From positions 1-64,000 of the forward strand of contig NZ_FMAJ01000013.1 of assembly GCF_900094625.1 (NCBI RefSeq): a stretch of DNA of 64,000 bases, in the 5' to 3' direction. A program made the translations under genes and the position numbers. The notes beneath the pieces were generated by a model. That model was given only the letters and a program-made list of their open reading frames with translations, made no database searches and was not told where the DNA came from. Source of the stretch: Rhizobium aethiopicum (GTDB lineage Bacteria > Pseudomonadota > Alphaproteobacteria > Rhizobiales > Rhizobiaceae). Below are positions 8,056 through 15,475 of this stretch, piece by piece; within the stretch, counting starts at the first letter, position 1; every line of letters begins with the position of its first letter.

Positions 8056-8601
8056 ATGATGAGCGGTCAAATGAAGGCGCTTCTCGCCGTTCTTGCCGTT
8101 GCCGGTTACCAGAACAGGGACAAGATCAAGGAGCTCCTGCGGGGCCTCCAGAACCCGCAACAAGCCGGGGCGGGAGGCCAGCAGACGGGCGGTCTCGGCG
8201 GCATCCTCGGCGGGCTGGCCGGCTCCGGCGGTGGTTTAGGCGGCTTGGGCGGCCTTCTCGGCGGGCTAAGCTCCGGCAGCATCGTCAGCGGCGGCCTCGG
8301 CGATCTGCTGAAGACGTTCCAGCAGAACGGCCAGGGAGACAAGATGGAATCCTGGGTGCGCCGCGGGCCGAATGCCGACATCAATGACGGGGAACTGACC
8401 ACAGCCCTCGGCCCTGACGTCCTGGACGAGATCGCCCGCAATACAGGCCTTTCGCATCAGGAGATCCTTGGCCGGCTGAGCCGCGATCTTCCCAAAGCGG
8501 TGGACGATCTGACCCCTGAGGGGAAGGTGCCGAGCGAGGAGGAGGCGTTCATGTCTTCGGCGAGCCAGGCGACAACCTCCGGGCGGCCGAGCGGCGTTTA
8601 G
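8056..8601 (+). CDS. YidB / DUF937 family protein
   Basis: A 181-residue protein after a GGAGG site. A Gly-rich stretch of repeated GGLGG / GGLLGG (about residues 40-85) is followed by the conserved C-terminal DUF937/YidB domain: SWVRRGPNADINDGEL, ALGPDVLDEIARNTGLSHQE and LSRDLPKAVDDLTPEGKVPS. The short helical N-terminus (AVLAVAGYQNRDKIKELLRG) is typical of the rhizobial form. The YidB domain is a small helical bundle of unknown role. Stands alone between the exported-protein gene and a repeat. Confidence 0.85.
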   Translation: MMSGQMKALLAVLAVAGYQNRDKIKELLRGLQNPQQAGAGGQQTGGLGGILGGLAGSGGGLGGLGGLLGGLSSGSIVSGGLGDLLKTFQQNGQGDKMESWVRRGPNADINDGELTTALGPDVLDEIARNTGLSHQEILGRLSRDLPKAVDDLTPEGKVPSEEEAFMSSASQATTSGRPSGV

Positions 8602-8727
8602 GCTGCGATGTCAAGGGGCGCTGGCCGGCAGACAGCCGGCGCGTGTTTGCTGCAACAAGGACGATCGGGAGGCCCCTGTCCTCATCCACAGACGTCGCTG
8701 GATTTGCCCCAGAACTCACCCCGCGCT

Positions 8728-8818
8728 CCGTCTTCCTCGGGCTTGTCCCGAGGATCCACCACGCGGACATCTACCGGCCGCGGGCGTGGATTCCAGGCTC
8801 AGGGCCTGGAATGACAGA
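8728..8818. repeat. Intergenic palindromic repeat (RIME-like), full copy
   Basis: Left arm CCTCGGG cttgt CCCGAGG and right arm TTCCAGG ctcaggg CCTGGAA with outer CGTC/TGACAG. It lies between yidB-like and the leftward hydrolase, where read-through from both sides converges. Confidence 0.75.
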
Positions 8819-8889
8819 GATTGGGGTGTGCGTTGGTGCCAAACGCGCGGTTGGCGGATGAGCAGGGCCAGACCGCCGATCGGCCTTCA

Positions 8890-9741
8890 CTAGAGGTACT
8901 TGCCAAGAAAGGCATACACGCTGCGAATGGACTTTAACGCGGCGTCGGGGTCGTATTTTTCGATATGGCCCAGCACTCTCTTTCCCGCCGTGAACTCCGG
9001 AGCATCGAAATTGTGATAGATGCCCTTGTAAACGTCGAGTTCGACGGGCGGGGCATCATCGCGGAGACGGGAAAGGCTCTTCTGGCATCGTTCAGCCCGG
9101 CTCCAATTGTCTCGTTCGCCTATCAAGATCAAGGTCGGTACCGCCGGATCGCCCCGATTAACGTCGCAGGCGGGATAATAGGCGACCGCCGCCTTGAATT
9201 TGCGCTCCATAAGCTGCTCGTTCCCGCCGATTTTTGTTGCATCGAGTGTCGCGGTGCCGCCCGCCGAAAAGCCCATCAGCGCGACGCGCCCGATATCGAC
9301 GAAGCTTGATTTCGACAAAAAGTCCAGAGCGCCGTAGGCGTCGAAGACGCGCTCGGGAAGATGGCTTCGGCACGTGTCCTTGAGGTTGCGGGTGGTGAAG
9401 CTGTCGACAACAAGCACGACATGCCCCCATCTGACCAGCCGTTTCGGCCAGAGGTCCTTGACACTTAAACGCAGGTGATCGCATCCATGCATGATGACGA
9501 CCGCCGGGAAGGGGCCATCGCCCGGCGGGCGGGACAAATATCCGAGCAACGGCGTGCCCGGCGGTTGGGAAAGAACCTCTCCCTGTTCGAGAGCCTTGCG
9601 GATTCGAAAAGCGCTGAGCTTCACGGGCGCGCTTTCAAACCGCACCAATTCCTCGGCTTTGGCCGGGATTCCGGGAACAGTGACGCCGAGAAGAGCGACG
9701 AGGCAAAGAAGAAGTCCTGCAGTTTTCACCAACGCCTCCAT
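8890..9741 (-). CDS. Exported dienelactone hydrolase-family protein
   Basis: A 283-residue protein with a signal peptide at residues 1-29 (KTAGLLLCLVALLGVTVPGI, AxA near 27-29). The hydrolase fold shows the oxyanion segment VVIMHGCDHL, nucleophile elbow MGFSAGGTAT, an acid in LIGERDNWS and the His in YHNFDAPE. The nucleophile is Ser, not the Cys of true dienelactone hydrolases. The mature enzyme probably works in the periplasm on a small ester or similar compound; substrate unknown. Conserved Cys in HGCDH and other Cys residues could form disulfides. No operon partner. Confidence 0.82.
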   Translation of the reverse strand: MEALVKTAGLLLCLVALLGVTVPGIPAKAEELVRFESAPVKLSAFRIRKALEQGEVLSQPPGTPLLGYLSRPPGDGPFPAVVIMHGCDHLRLSVKDLWPKRLVRWGHVVLVVDSFTTRNLKDTCRSHLPERVFDAYGALDFLSKSSFVDIGRVALMGFSAGGTATLDATKIGGNEQLMERKFKAAVAYYPACDVNRGDPAVPTLILIGERDNWSRAERCQKSLSRLRDDAPPVELDVYKGIYHNFDAPEFTAGKRVLGHIEKYDPDAALKSIRSVYAFLGKYL

Positions 9742-9875
9742 CGTTTGACCGACAGCCTGTTATTTGTACGCCGAAGCTGACGCTTGGCAAAGCGGGTTGG
9801 GCGTGCTGCCACGATTGGATGGAGGAGGCCTCATTTCAAAAGAGGCCTGCGGGTGGCACAGCGCTCACCCGTTGC

Positions 9876-11128
9876 TCCGTCATCCTCGGGCTTGACCCGA
9901 GGATCCACGTCGGCCTCCACCAAGGGAGCTTGACCCGAGGATCCACGGCGGGTTTCCACCAGCAGCGGCCATGGATCCCAGGCTCAAGGCCTGGGATGAC
10001 GGAGGGTGGGGCGGGCGATTTGCCAAGTTCGGCGTCGAAGAGGGGTGGAGGAATTTGGCATGAGCCGATTTTGATCTGGTGGGAGAGCCATAATCAGTTC
10101 TCACCTCCCGGCACATCACCTATCACTGCCGTAAATCCAAGCTGCGAAATTTGAATCCGGAGCTGATGTCGGCGGTCAAGTGGGCGCGGCTCTTCGAACT
10201 TGTGCGCTGTTCTCAGCGCCTTGCGAACCAGTCAGCGCGTCAGCGGCCGCTCATTTGCCAAGGAGCCTACCCCACCCTCCGTCATCCCAGGGCTTGACCC
10301 GAGGATCCACTCCGGCTTCCACCAGCAGCGGGCATGGTTCCCAGGCTCAAGGCCTGGGATGACGGAGATTGGGGGGCGCGGATTGCCAAATCCGGCGTCG
10401 GCGCGGGGTGGAGGAATCTGACACGAGCAGGATCGATTTCGAACTGGCGGGAGAGGCTTAATCAGTTCTTGATCACCCCCCGGTGCATCAGTTATCACTA
10501 CCGCAAATCCAAGCTGCGAAATTTGAATCCGGAGCTGATGTCGGCGGTCAAGTCGGCGCGGCCCTTCGAGCTTGTGCGCTGTTCGCGGCGCCTTGCGAAC
10601 CAGTCAGCGTGTCAGCGCCCGCTCATTTGCCAAGGAGCGAGCCCCTTGCGCCGTCATCCTCGGGCTTGACCCGAGGATCCACGGCCGGTCTCCACCAGCA
10701 GCGGGCATGGATCCCAGGCTCAAGGCCTGGGATGACGGAGGGTGGAGGGATGTTTTCGCCAAATCCTGCGTCGGCGCGGGGTGGAGGAATCCGGCACGAG
10801 CAGGCCGATTTTGATCTGGTGGGAGAGCCGTAATCAGTTCTTGATCACCTCCCGGCGCATCAGTTATCACTACCGTAAATCCAAGCTGCGAAAGTTGAAT
10901 CGGGAGCTGATGTCGGCGGTCAAGTCGGCGCGGCTCTTCGAACTTGTGCGCTGTTCGCAGCGTCTTGCGAACGAGTCAGCGTGTCAGCGCCCGCTCATTT
11001 GCCAAGGAGCCTACCCCTTGCTCCGTCATCCCAGGGTTTGACCCGAGGATCACGGCTAGTCTCAGCCAGCTGCGGCATGGATCCCAGGCTCAAGGCCTGG
11101 GATGACGGAGAGTGGGGCGGGCGATTTG
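9876..11128. repeat. Tandem array, about 3.4 copies of a ~370-bp unit
   Basis: The unit carries one double-hairpin palindrome (CCTCGGG/CCCGAGG plus CCCAGG/CCTGGG arms) and about 280 bp of other DNA. Anchors show the period: the word AATCCAAGCTGCGAAA starts near 10134, 10506 and 10878 (372 bp apart), and GGCCTGGGATGACGGA lies near 9988, 10351, 10724 and 11094. The last copy ends at about 11128, 90 bp before the first prophage gene. Short frames inside the units are shifted between copies and are not conserved, so I see no gene in the array. The left end lies close to the stretch 9742-9875, which is also empty. Confidence 0.85.
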
Positions 11129-11217
11129 CCAATCGGAATTTGCGCATTGGCCAACGCCGCTGAGCCGCCCGACGCGGCCGCGTCGCCAGGACATCCACCT
11201 CTCATAAGGAGAATTGC

Positions 11218-11454
11218 ATGGACCCCTCGATTGCTCCGGCCTCGCGGGCCGCTGTGGTGACGCCGAACGATAGCGCGATTGTCGGCGCCCGCGCGCTCTA
11301 TATCGGAACGGCCGGCGATGTGGCGATTGCGCCGCGGCGGGATATGGATCCCGTCATCTTCAAGAGCGTGCCGGCCGGGACGATCCTGCCGGTTCATGCG
11401 GCGATCGTGGCGCTGACCGGGACCACGGCCGCCAACATCATTGCCTTGTTCTGA
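11218..11454 (+). CDS. Phage spike base protein, RCAP_Rcc01079-like
   Basis: A 78-residue protein after AAGGAGA. The pattern AVVTPNDSAIVGARALYIGT...GDVAIAP...VIFKSVPAGTILPVH...TGTTAANIIALF matches the small beta-rich 'spike base protein' family first named from the gene transfer agent of Rhodobacter capsulatus, where it forms part of head spikes. In prophages it usually sits near structural genes. Here it is the first gene of the remnant, directly before the terminase genes. The family assignment is from memory of the motif, not a search. Confidence 0.65.
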   Translation: MDPSIAPASRAAVVTPNDSAIVGARALYIGTAGDVAIAPRRDMDPVIFKSVPAGTILPVHAAIVALTGTTAANIIALF

Positions 11455-11471
11455 GCCTCAGACGCGGACCG

Positions 11472-11942
11472 ATGGGCAGGCCGACCAAGTTCAGCCAGGC
11501 GCTGGCGGAGAAGATCTGCGCGCGTATCGCCGACCGGGAAAGCCTGCGGTCGATCTGCCGGGACGAGGACATGCCGGCGAAATCGACGGTGCTCTCGTGG
11601 CTGGCGGACGAGGACAAGGCGGCGTTCCGGGCGCGATATGCGCTGGCCCGCGAGATCATGGCCGACAGCTTCGTCGACGAGATCGTCGAGATCGCCGACA
11701 ACAGCAGCGATGACTGGATCGAAAAGAAGAATGCGGCCGGCGAAACCACCGGCTGGCAGGAGAATGGCGAGGCGATCCGCCGTTCGCAGCTGCGCATCGC
11801 CACCCGCCAATGGGTGGCCGAGAAGCTCAGGCCGAAGAAATACAGCGCCAAGGTCGAGGCCGGCGAGGCCGTGACCGGCGAAGTCTCGCAATTGCTGGAG
11901 GCGGTCAATGGCAGGACGCGCGGACTTCCAAGCGGCGGTTGA
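11472..11942 (+). CDS. Phage terminase small subunit-like protein
   Basis: A 156-residue protein. The N-terminus MGRPTKFSQALAEKICARIA with DEDMPAKSTVLSWLADEDKA is a helix-turn-helix as in Sf6-type small terminases, followed by REIMADSFVDEIVEIADNSSDDW and RSQLRIATRQWVAEKLRPKKY, the conserved oligomerisation region. In an intact phage it recognises the packaging site and loads the large subunit. Its 3' end overlaps the large-subunit gene by 35 bp. Intact as far as can be seen. Confidence 0.85.
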   Translation: MGRPTKFSQALAEKICARIADRESLRSICRDEDMPAKSTVLSWLADEDKAAFRARYALAREIMADSFVDEIVEIADNSSDDWIEKKNAAGETTGWQENGEAIRRSQLRIATRQWVAEKLRPKKYSAKVEAGEAVTGEVSQLLEAVNGRTRGLPSGG

Positions 11943-13323
11943 CCAGTTTTCCGACTGGCGCTGGCGGCTGAACAATCTCTACTGGATCACCGACAAGGCG
12001 GGCAGGCGCGTCAGGTTCGAGATGAACATGATGCAGATGAGCCTTTTCGACGAGATGCATTATCTCAACGTGCTCTTGAAGGCCCGCCAGCTGGGGCTCA
12101 CCACCTTCATCCAGATCTTCATGCTCGATGCCTGCGTCTTCAACCGGGATATCAGGGCCGGCACCATCGCCCATACGCTCGGCGACGTGCAGACGATCTT
12201 CCGCGACAAGATCAAATACCCCTATGACAATCTGCCCGAAGGCATCCGCAACGCCGTGCCTGTTGTCAGGACCAACCAAAGCGAATTGCTGCTTGCCAAT
12301 AATTCGAGCATCCGCGTCGGTACATCGTTGCGCTCGGGCACGCTGCAATATCTGCACATCTCCGAATATGGAAAGCTCTGCGCCAAATATCCCGACAAGG
12401 CGCGGGAAGTCAGGACCGGCGCCTTGAACACGGTGCAGGCCGGCCAGCTGGTCTTCGTCGAAAGCACCGCGGAAGGCCAGGAGGGGCATTTCTATGCGCT
12501 CTGCGAGGATGCCCAGGTCAAGCAGCGCCAGGCGCTCGAGCTGACCGAGCTCGATTTCAAGTTCCACTTTTTCCCCTGGTGGAAGGAGCCGCACTATTCG
12601 ATCGCCCCCGAGGGCGTCATCATCAGCGACGCCTTCGTCAAATATTTCCGCCAGCTTGCCGAGCAGGGGATCACGCTGACGGCGGGGCAGAAGGCCTGGT
12701 ATGTCAAGAAGGTCGAGATCCAGCTCGGCGACATGAAGCGCGAATATCCCTCGACCCCGGCCGAAGCTTTCGAGGCGAGCGTCGAAGGCGCCTATTATGC
12801 CGACCAGATGGCGATCGCCGACGCCGAGGAGCGTATCGGTGTCTTCCCGCATGTCGAAGGTTATCCGGTCCACACCATCTCCGACATCGGCATGGACGAC
12901 ACCAACAGCGTCTGGCTGTTCCAGGTGCTGCCCGGCCCCGTCAGGATGATCGGCTATTTCGAGCATACCGGCACCGGCATGGACGGCGTGCTCGACGAGC
13001 TGGAGCGGCGGGCGGGTGAACATGGCTATGTCTACGGCGTCCACAACATGCCGCATGACATCAGGGTGCGGGAATGGACGCGCGGCGGCATGACCCGCAT
13101 CGAAATCATGCTGAAGGAGGTCAAGGCGCGCGGCCTCGGCACCGTCCGCAAGGTCGAGCGCGCCTATGTCCACGACCGCATCAACGGCACTCGGCGCATC
13201 CTGGCAAAGGTCGAGTTCGACCAGGCCGGCTGTGGCGAGGGCAATCGAGTTTATCGGTCGCTCACTCGATTTCGGCTGCGGCGACGGCCTGTTCTCATTC
13301 ATCAGGGCTGGCGGCGAGTTTGA
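11908..13323 (+). pseudogene. Phage terminase large subunit, C-terminus lost
   Basis: The open frame codes for 471 residues, but only about the first 443 are terminase. The ATPase has the degenerate Walker A LLKARQLGLTT (near residues 57-66) and a Walker B-like strand before ISEYGKL. The nuclease domain shows SDIGMDDTNSVWLFQ and later HNMPHDIRVREW, both typical of the RNase H-like metal site, and ends at KVEFDQAGCGEG. Homologues continue from here with a final Asp-containing block; instead the frame runs into an out-of-frame methyltransferase fragment at about 13238 and stops. The product would lack the last part of the nuclease. Confidence 0.8.
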
Positions 13324-14073
13324 TCCCCGCTTTGATGCGTTTCAAAAGACGGTGAACCTTGACCGTTTTTACGAGAAGGTCGACGTGTTCGATGCCTATG
13401 ACGATAGCTACGCGCCACTAGTGGCAAAGAGACCGGATTATCAGATTACCGTCGGCTTCGACCACTAGCCAAATTTGCTGAAGAAAGCGGCTGGATTCGG
13501 TCTTTATGCTGAGACCGTTGTCGGCGACGGAAACGAGCCTCTTCCGTTTGAAGATGATAGTTTCGATACGATCTTCTCGAACATAGTTTATTGGCTGAAT
13601 GATCCTGCAAGTGCGATGGCAGAGCTTTGCCGAATACTGCGGCCGGCGGGCAATTGTGCCTGATGCTGCCGAACGTGACTCTTCCGGACTACAGCTTTTT
13701 CAATCGTCTATTCGTGCAAACCAAAGATCCCGCGTGGAGCTGGCTCGACGAGCTTGACCGAGGCCGTTTGAGCGACAACATCAAACAGGCAGCGAGCGAC
13801 GAACAATGGCGGGAAATCTTTGGGTCGGCCGGACTGAAGGTCCGTCGTCACTCGAACCATTTATCGAAACACATTATTCAGGCTTGGGATATTGGGTTCA
13901 GGCCGATGTTTCCGGCATTCTTGAAAGCGGTGGAGGCCATTCCGGTCGACAAGCTAGCTGATGTGAAATCAGAGTGGGTGGAATCGCTGAAGCGGTTCGC
14001 AGTGCCATTCGCGGCGACTGAGATGCATAACAATCCGACGAATGCGTTCCACTGCTACGTCCTCAGCAAGTAA
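13232..14073 (+). pseudogene. Class I SAM-dependent methyltransferase, broken
   Basis: The relic begins in the middle of a coding sequence (RAIEFIGRSLDFGCGDGLFS, motif I), so the N-terminus is missing. It reads in frame to VGFDH, where TAG at 13466-13468 stands where a Lys codon is likely, then PNLLKKAAGFGLYAETVVG and the motif around FDTIFSNIVYWLNDP. Near 13652 one base appears to be lost (LRPAG / GQLCLMLPN), moving the rest into another frame that ends at 14073. Three defects make a functional enzyme very unlikely. It is not a typical phage gene, and its junction with the terminase suggests that recombination replaced phage genes with host DNA. Confidence 0.8.
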
Positions 14074-14127
14074 GCTATGGTCCCTGCGGCTCAGAAAGGG
14101 TCGTACAGGCACAAGTCACGGATCTTC

Positions 14128-14154
14128 AAGGCGGTTCTTCGGAGCCGCCTTTTT
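14128..14154 (+). terminator. Rho-independent terminator with TTCG loop
   Basis: AAGGCGGTTC-TTCG-GAGCCGCCTT forms a 10-bp stem with one G-T pair, an ideal TTCG tetraloop and a T-run. It separates the packaging side and methyltransferase relic from the lysis genes. Confidence 0.85.
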
Positions 14155-14188
14155 CTGTGCGTAATCCACACAACCCGGAGCCCACCCC

Positions 14189-14443
14189 ATGCTCGTCCAT
14201 AACTGGCGCGCGGTGATGAAGCACGCCTGGTCCGTCCGTCTGATGGCGCTGGCGCTGCTCCTCATCGTCCTCGAGCCTGTCACCAATGTCGTCGCCGCAA
14301 CCTGGGTGTCGCGCAACATCTACATCCAGATCGCCATGTCCATGGCATCGGGGCTCTTCGCCGCCGCGGCGATCGTCGCCCGCATCTTCGTCCAGCAGAA
14401 AATCTCAGGAGAACTGAATGGCAAACCGCCTGCAGAAAGGTAG
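14189..14443 (+). CDS. Holin-like small membrane protein
   Basis: An 84-residue protein with two strongly hydrophobic segments (about 18-38, VRLMALALLLIVLEPVTNVV, and 48-67, IQIAMSMASGLFAAAAIVA) and a charged C-terminus ending in KPPAER. Size, topology and position directly before an endolysin gene are those of a class II holin. Its 3' end overlaps the endolysin start by 26 bp. The family name is not certain; several rhizobial phages carry a similar unnamed protein in this position. Confidence 0.65.
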   Translation: MLVHNWRAVMKHAWSVRLMALALLLIVLEPVTNVVAATWVSRNIYIQIAMSMASGLFAAAAIVARIFVQQKISGELNGKPPAER

Positions 14444-14881
14444 CGCTGCGGCCGCCATGGCCGTGGCGCTGGTCGGGAGTTTCAAAGGGCTGCGGCAGCA
14501 CGCCTATCCTGACCCGGCCACTCAAGGCCAGCCGTGGACGATCTGCTACGGCAGCACCAACGGGGTGAAGCCGGGCGATTATAGGACGGTGGGAGAGTGC
14601 AAGGCGCTGCTTTCGCTCGAGCTGCAGCAGTATGCCAATGGCATAGGGCGGTGCGTCACGGCCCCGCTTCCGGATGCGCGGTTCGTGGCGCTGACCTCGT
14701 TCGCCTACAATGTGGCGTCAGGGCTGCATGCGGTTCCAGTGTCGTCAAACTGATCAACCAGGGCCAGACGGCCGAGGGCTGCGAGGCGCTCCTCAAATGG
14801 AACCGCGCCGCCGGCATCACCTTTCCCGGCCTGACGCGCCGCCGGCAGAAGGAGCGCGCCTTATGCCTGGAGGGCATCTGA
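14418..14881 (+). pseudogene. Phage endolysin (GH24 lysozyme), inactivated
   Basis: The first frame (14418-14753) gives the N-terminal lysozyme core: FKGLRQHAYPDPATQGQPW, TICYGSTNGVKPGDYRT and LTSFAYNV. A shift between about 14709 and 14745 moves the C-terminal part into another frame, where SVVKLINQGQTAEGCEALLK, AAGITFPGLTRRRQKERALC and the stop at 14881 are read. In GH24 enzymes the catalytic Glu sits in the motif F-E-G-L-R; here it is FKGLR, Glu to Lys. Substitution and frameshift together indicate a dead gene. The N-terminal hydrophobic stretch (AAAAMAVALVGS) resembles a SAR signal-anchor. Confidence 0.82.
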
Positions 14882-15243
14882 TGTTCTCCCTTCTCGACAC
14901 GCTGAAGATGGGCGCCGGCATCGCCGCCGGCCTCGTCATCTACCACCTCTACGCGGTCTCAATCGGCTACCCCTCGGCGGCGCGCCAGGCGCGCGCCGGC
15001 TATGTCCTGCTTTCCGAAAAGACGGCGGCCGAAGCCAGGGCGGCCGAGATGGAGCGCCAGCGCGATGCGGCAGCCGGCGCCGGCGAGGAGCATCGCAAGC
15101 GTCTGAAGGCCGCCAAGGCGACCGAACAGGCCGCCAGAGAGACATTGGAAAACGAGATCCGATCCTATGAACTCGAGCTTTCGCAAAAGAACCGCGCTTG
15201 CGCTGTCACTGCTGCTGATCGTCAGTGGCTGCTCCGCCACTGA
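14881..15243 (+). CDS. Rz-like inner-membrane spanin subunit
   Basis: A 120-residue protein whose ATG overlaps the endolysin stop by one base. One N-terminal membrane segment (about residues 10-27, MGAGIAAGLVIYHLYAV) is followed by a long Ala/Glu/Arg/Lys-rich coiled coil (EKTAAEARAAEMERQRDAAA onward, to about residue 108). This is the layout of i-spanins, which link the inner membrane across the periplasm to the outer-membrane partner to fuse the membranes in the last step of lysis. The o-spanin gene starts inside it in another frame. Confidence 0.75.
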   Translation: MFSLLDTLKMGAGIAAGLVIYHLYAVSIGYPSAARQARAGYVLLSEKTAAEARAAEMERQRDAAAGAGEEHRKRLKAAKATEQAARETLENEIRSYELELSQKNRACAVTAADRQWLLRH

Positions 15244-15475
15244 GCGCCTGAACAGGGCGGCAGTCGCCAGAGGGCAGGCCGCAGCCGGCATCGTGCTGCC
15301 GCCGCTGCCCGAAGATCTCAGAATGCAGGAAGCACATGCGCCCGTCCGTGAAGGCGAGCCGCTGATCGCGATCCTTGCCCGCGAGCGCCAGGCGCTCGAC
15401 CGCGCCAACGCCGGCCAGGGGCGCAGCATCAAATTCTACGACGACCTCAGGACAAAACTTGGAGCGCGCCCATGA
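15167..15475 (+). CDS. Rz1-like outer-membrane spanin lipoprotein
   Basis: A 102-residue lipoprotein that starts within the Rz-like gene (77-bp overlap, different frame). The signal TALALSLLLIVSGC ends in a good lipobox (V-S-G-C), and the mature part has a short Pro-rich turn (IVLPPLPEDL) as o-spanins do. The embedded arrangement is the classical Rz/Rz1 architecture. The protein is longer than lambda Rz1 (60 aa) and extends past the Rz stop, so it is a partly overlapping pair. The stop overlaps the next ATG (ATGA). Confidence 0.75.
   Translation: MNSSFRKRTALALSLLLIVSGCSATERLNRAAVARGQAAAGIVLPPLPEDLRMQEAHAPVREGEPLIAILARERQALDRANAGQGRSIKFYDDLRTKLGARP

Noticed and set aside
9876..11128. CRISPR array
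   Set aside because: The unit is about 370 bp, not 50-80 bp, the units are nearly identical along their length, and no cas gene is present.
11905..13302. A 465-codon minus-strand frame
   Set aside because: Antisense to the terminase large subunit.
14074..14188. tRNA or attachment site in the gap after the methyltransferase relic
   Set aside because: The only structure is a simple UUCG-loop terminator; no cloverleaf and no repeat on the other side of the remnant.
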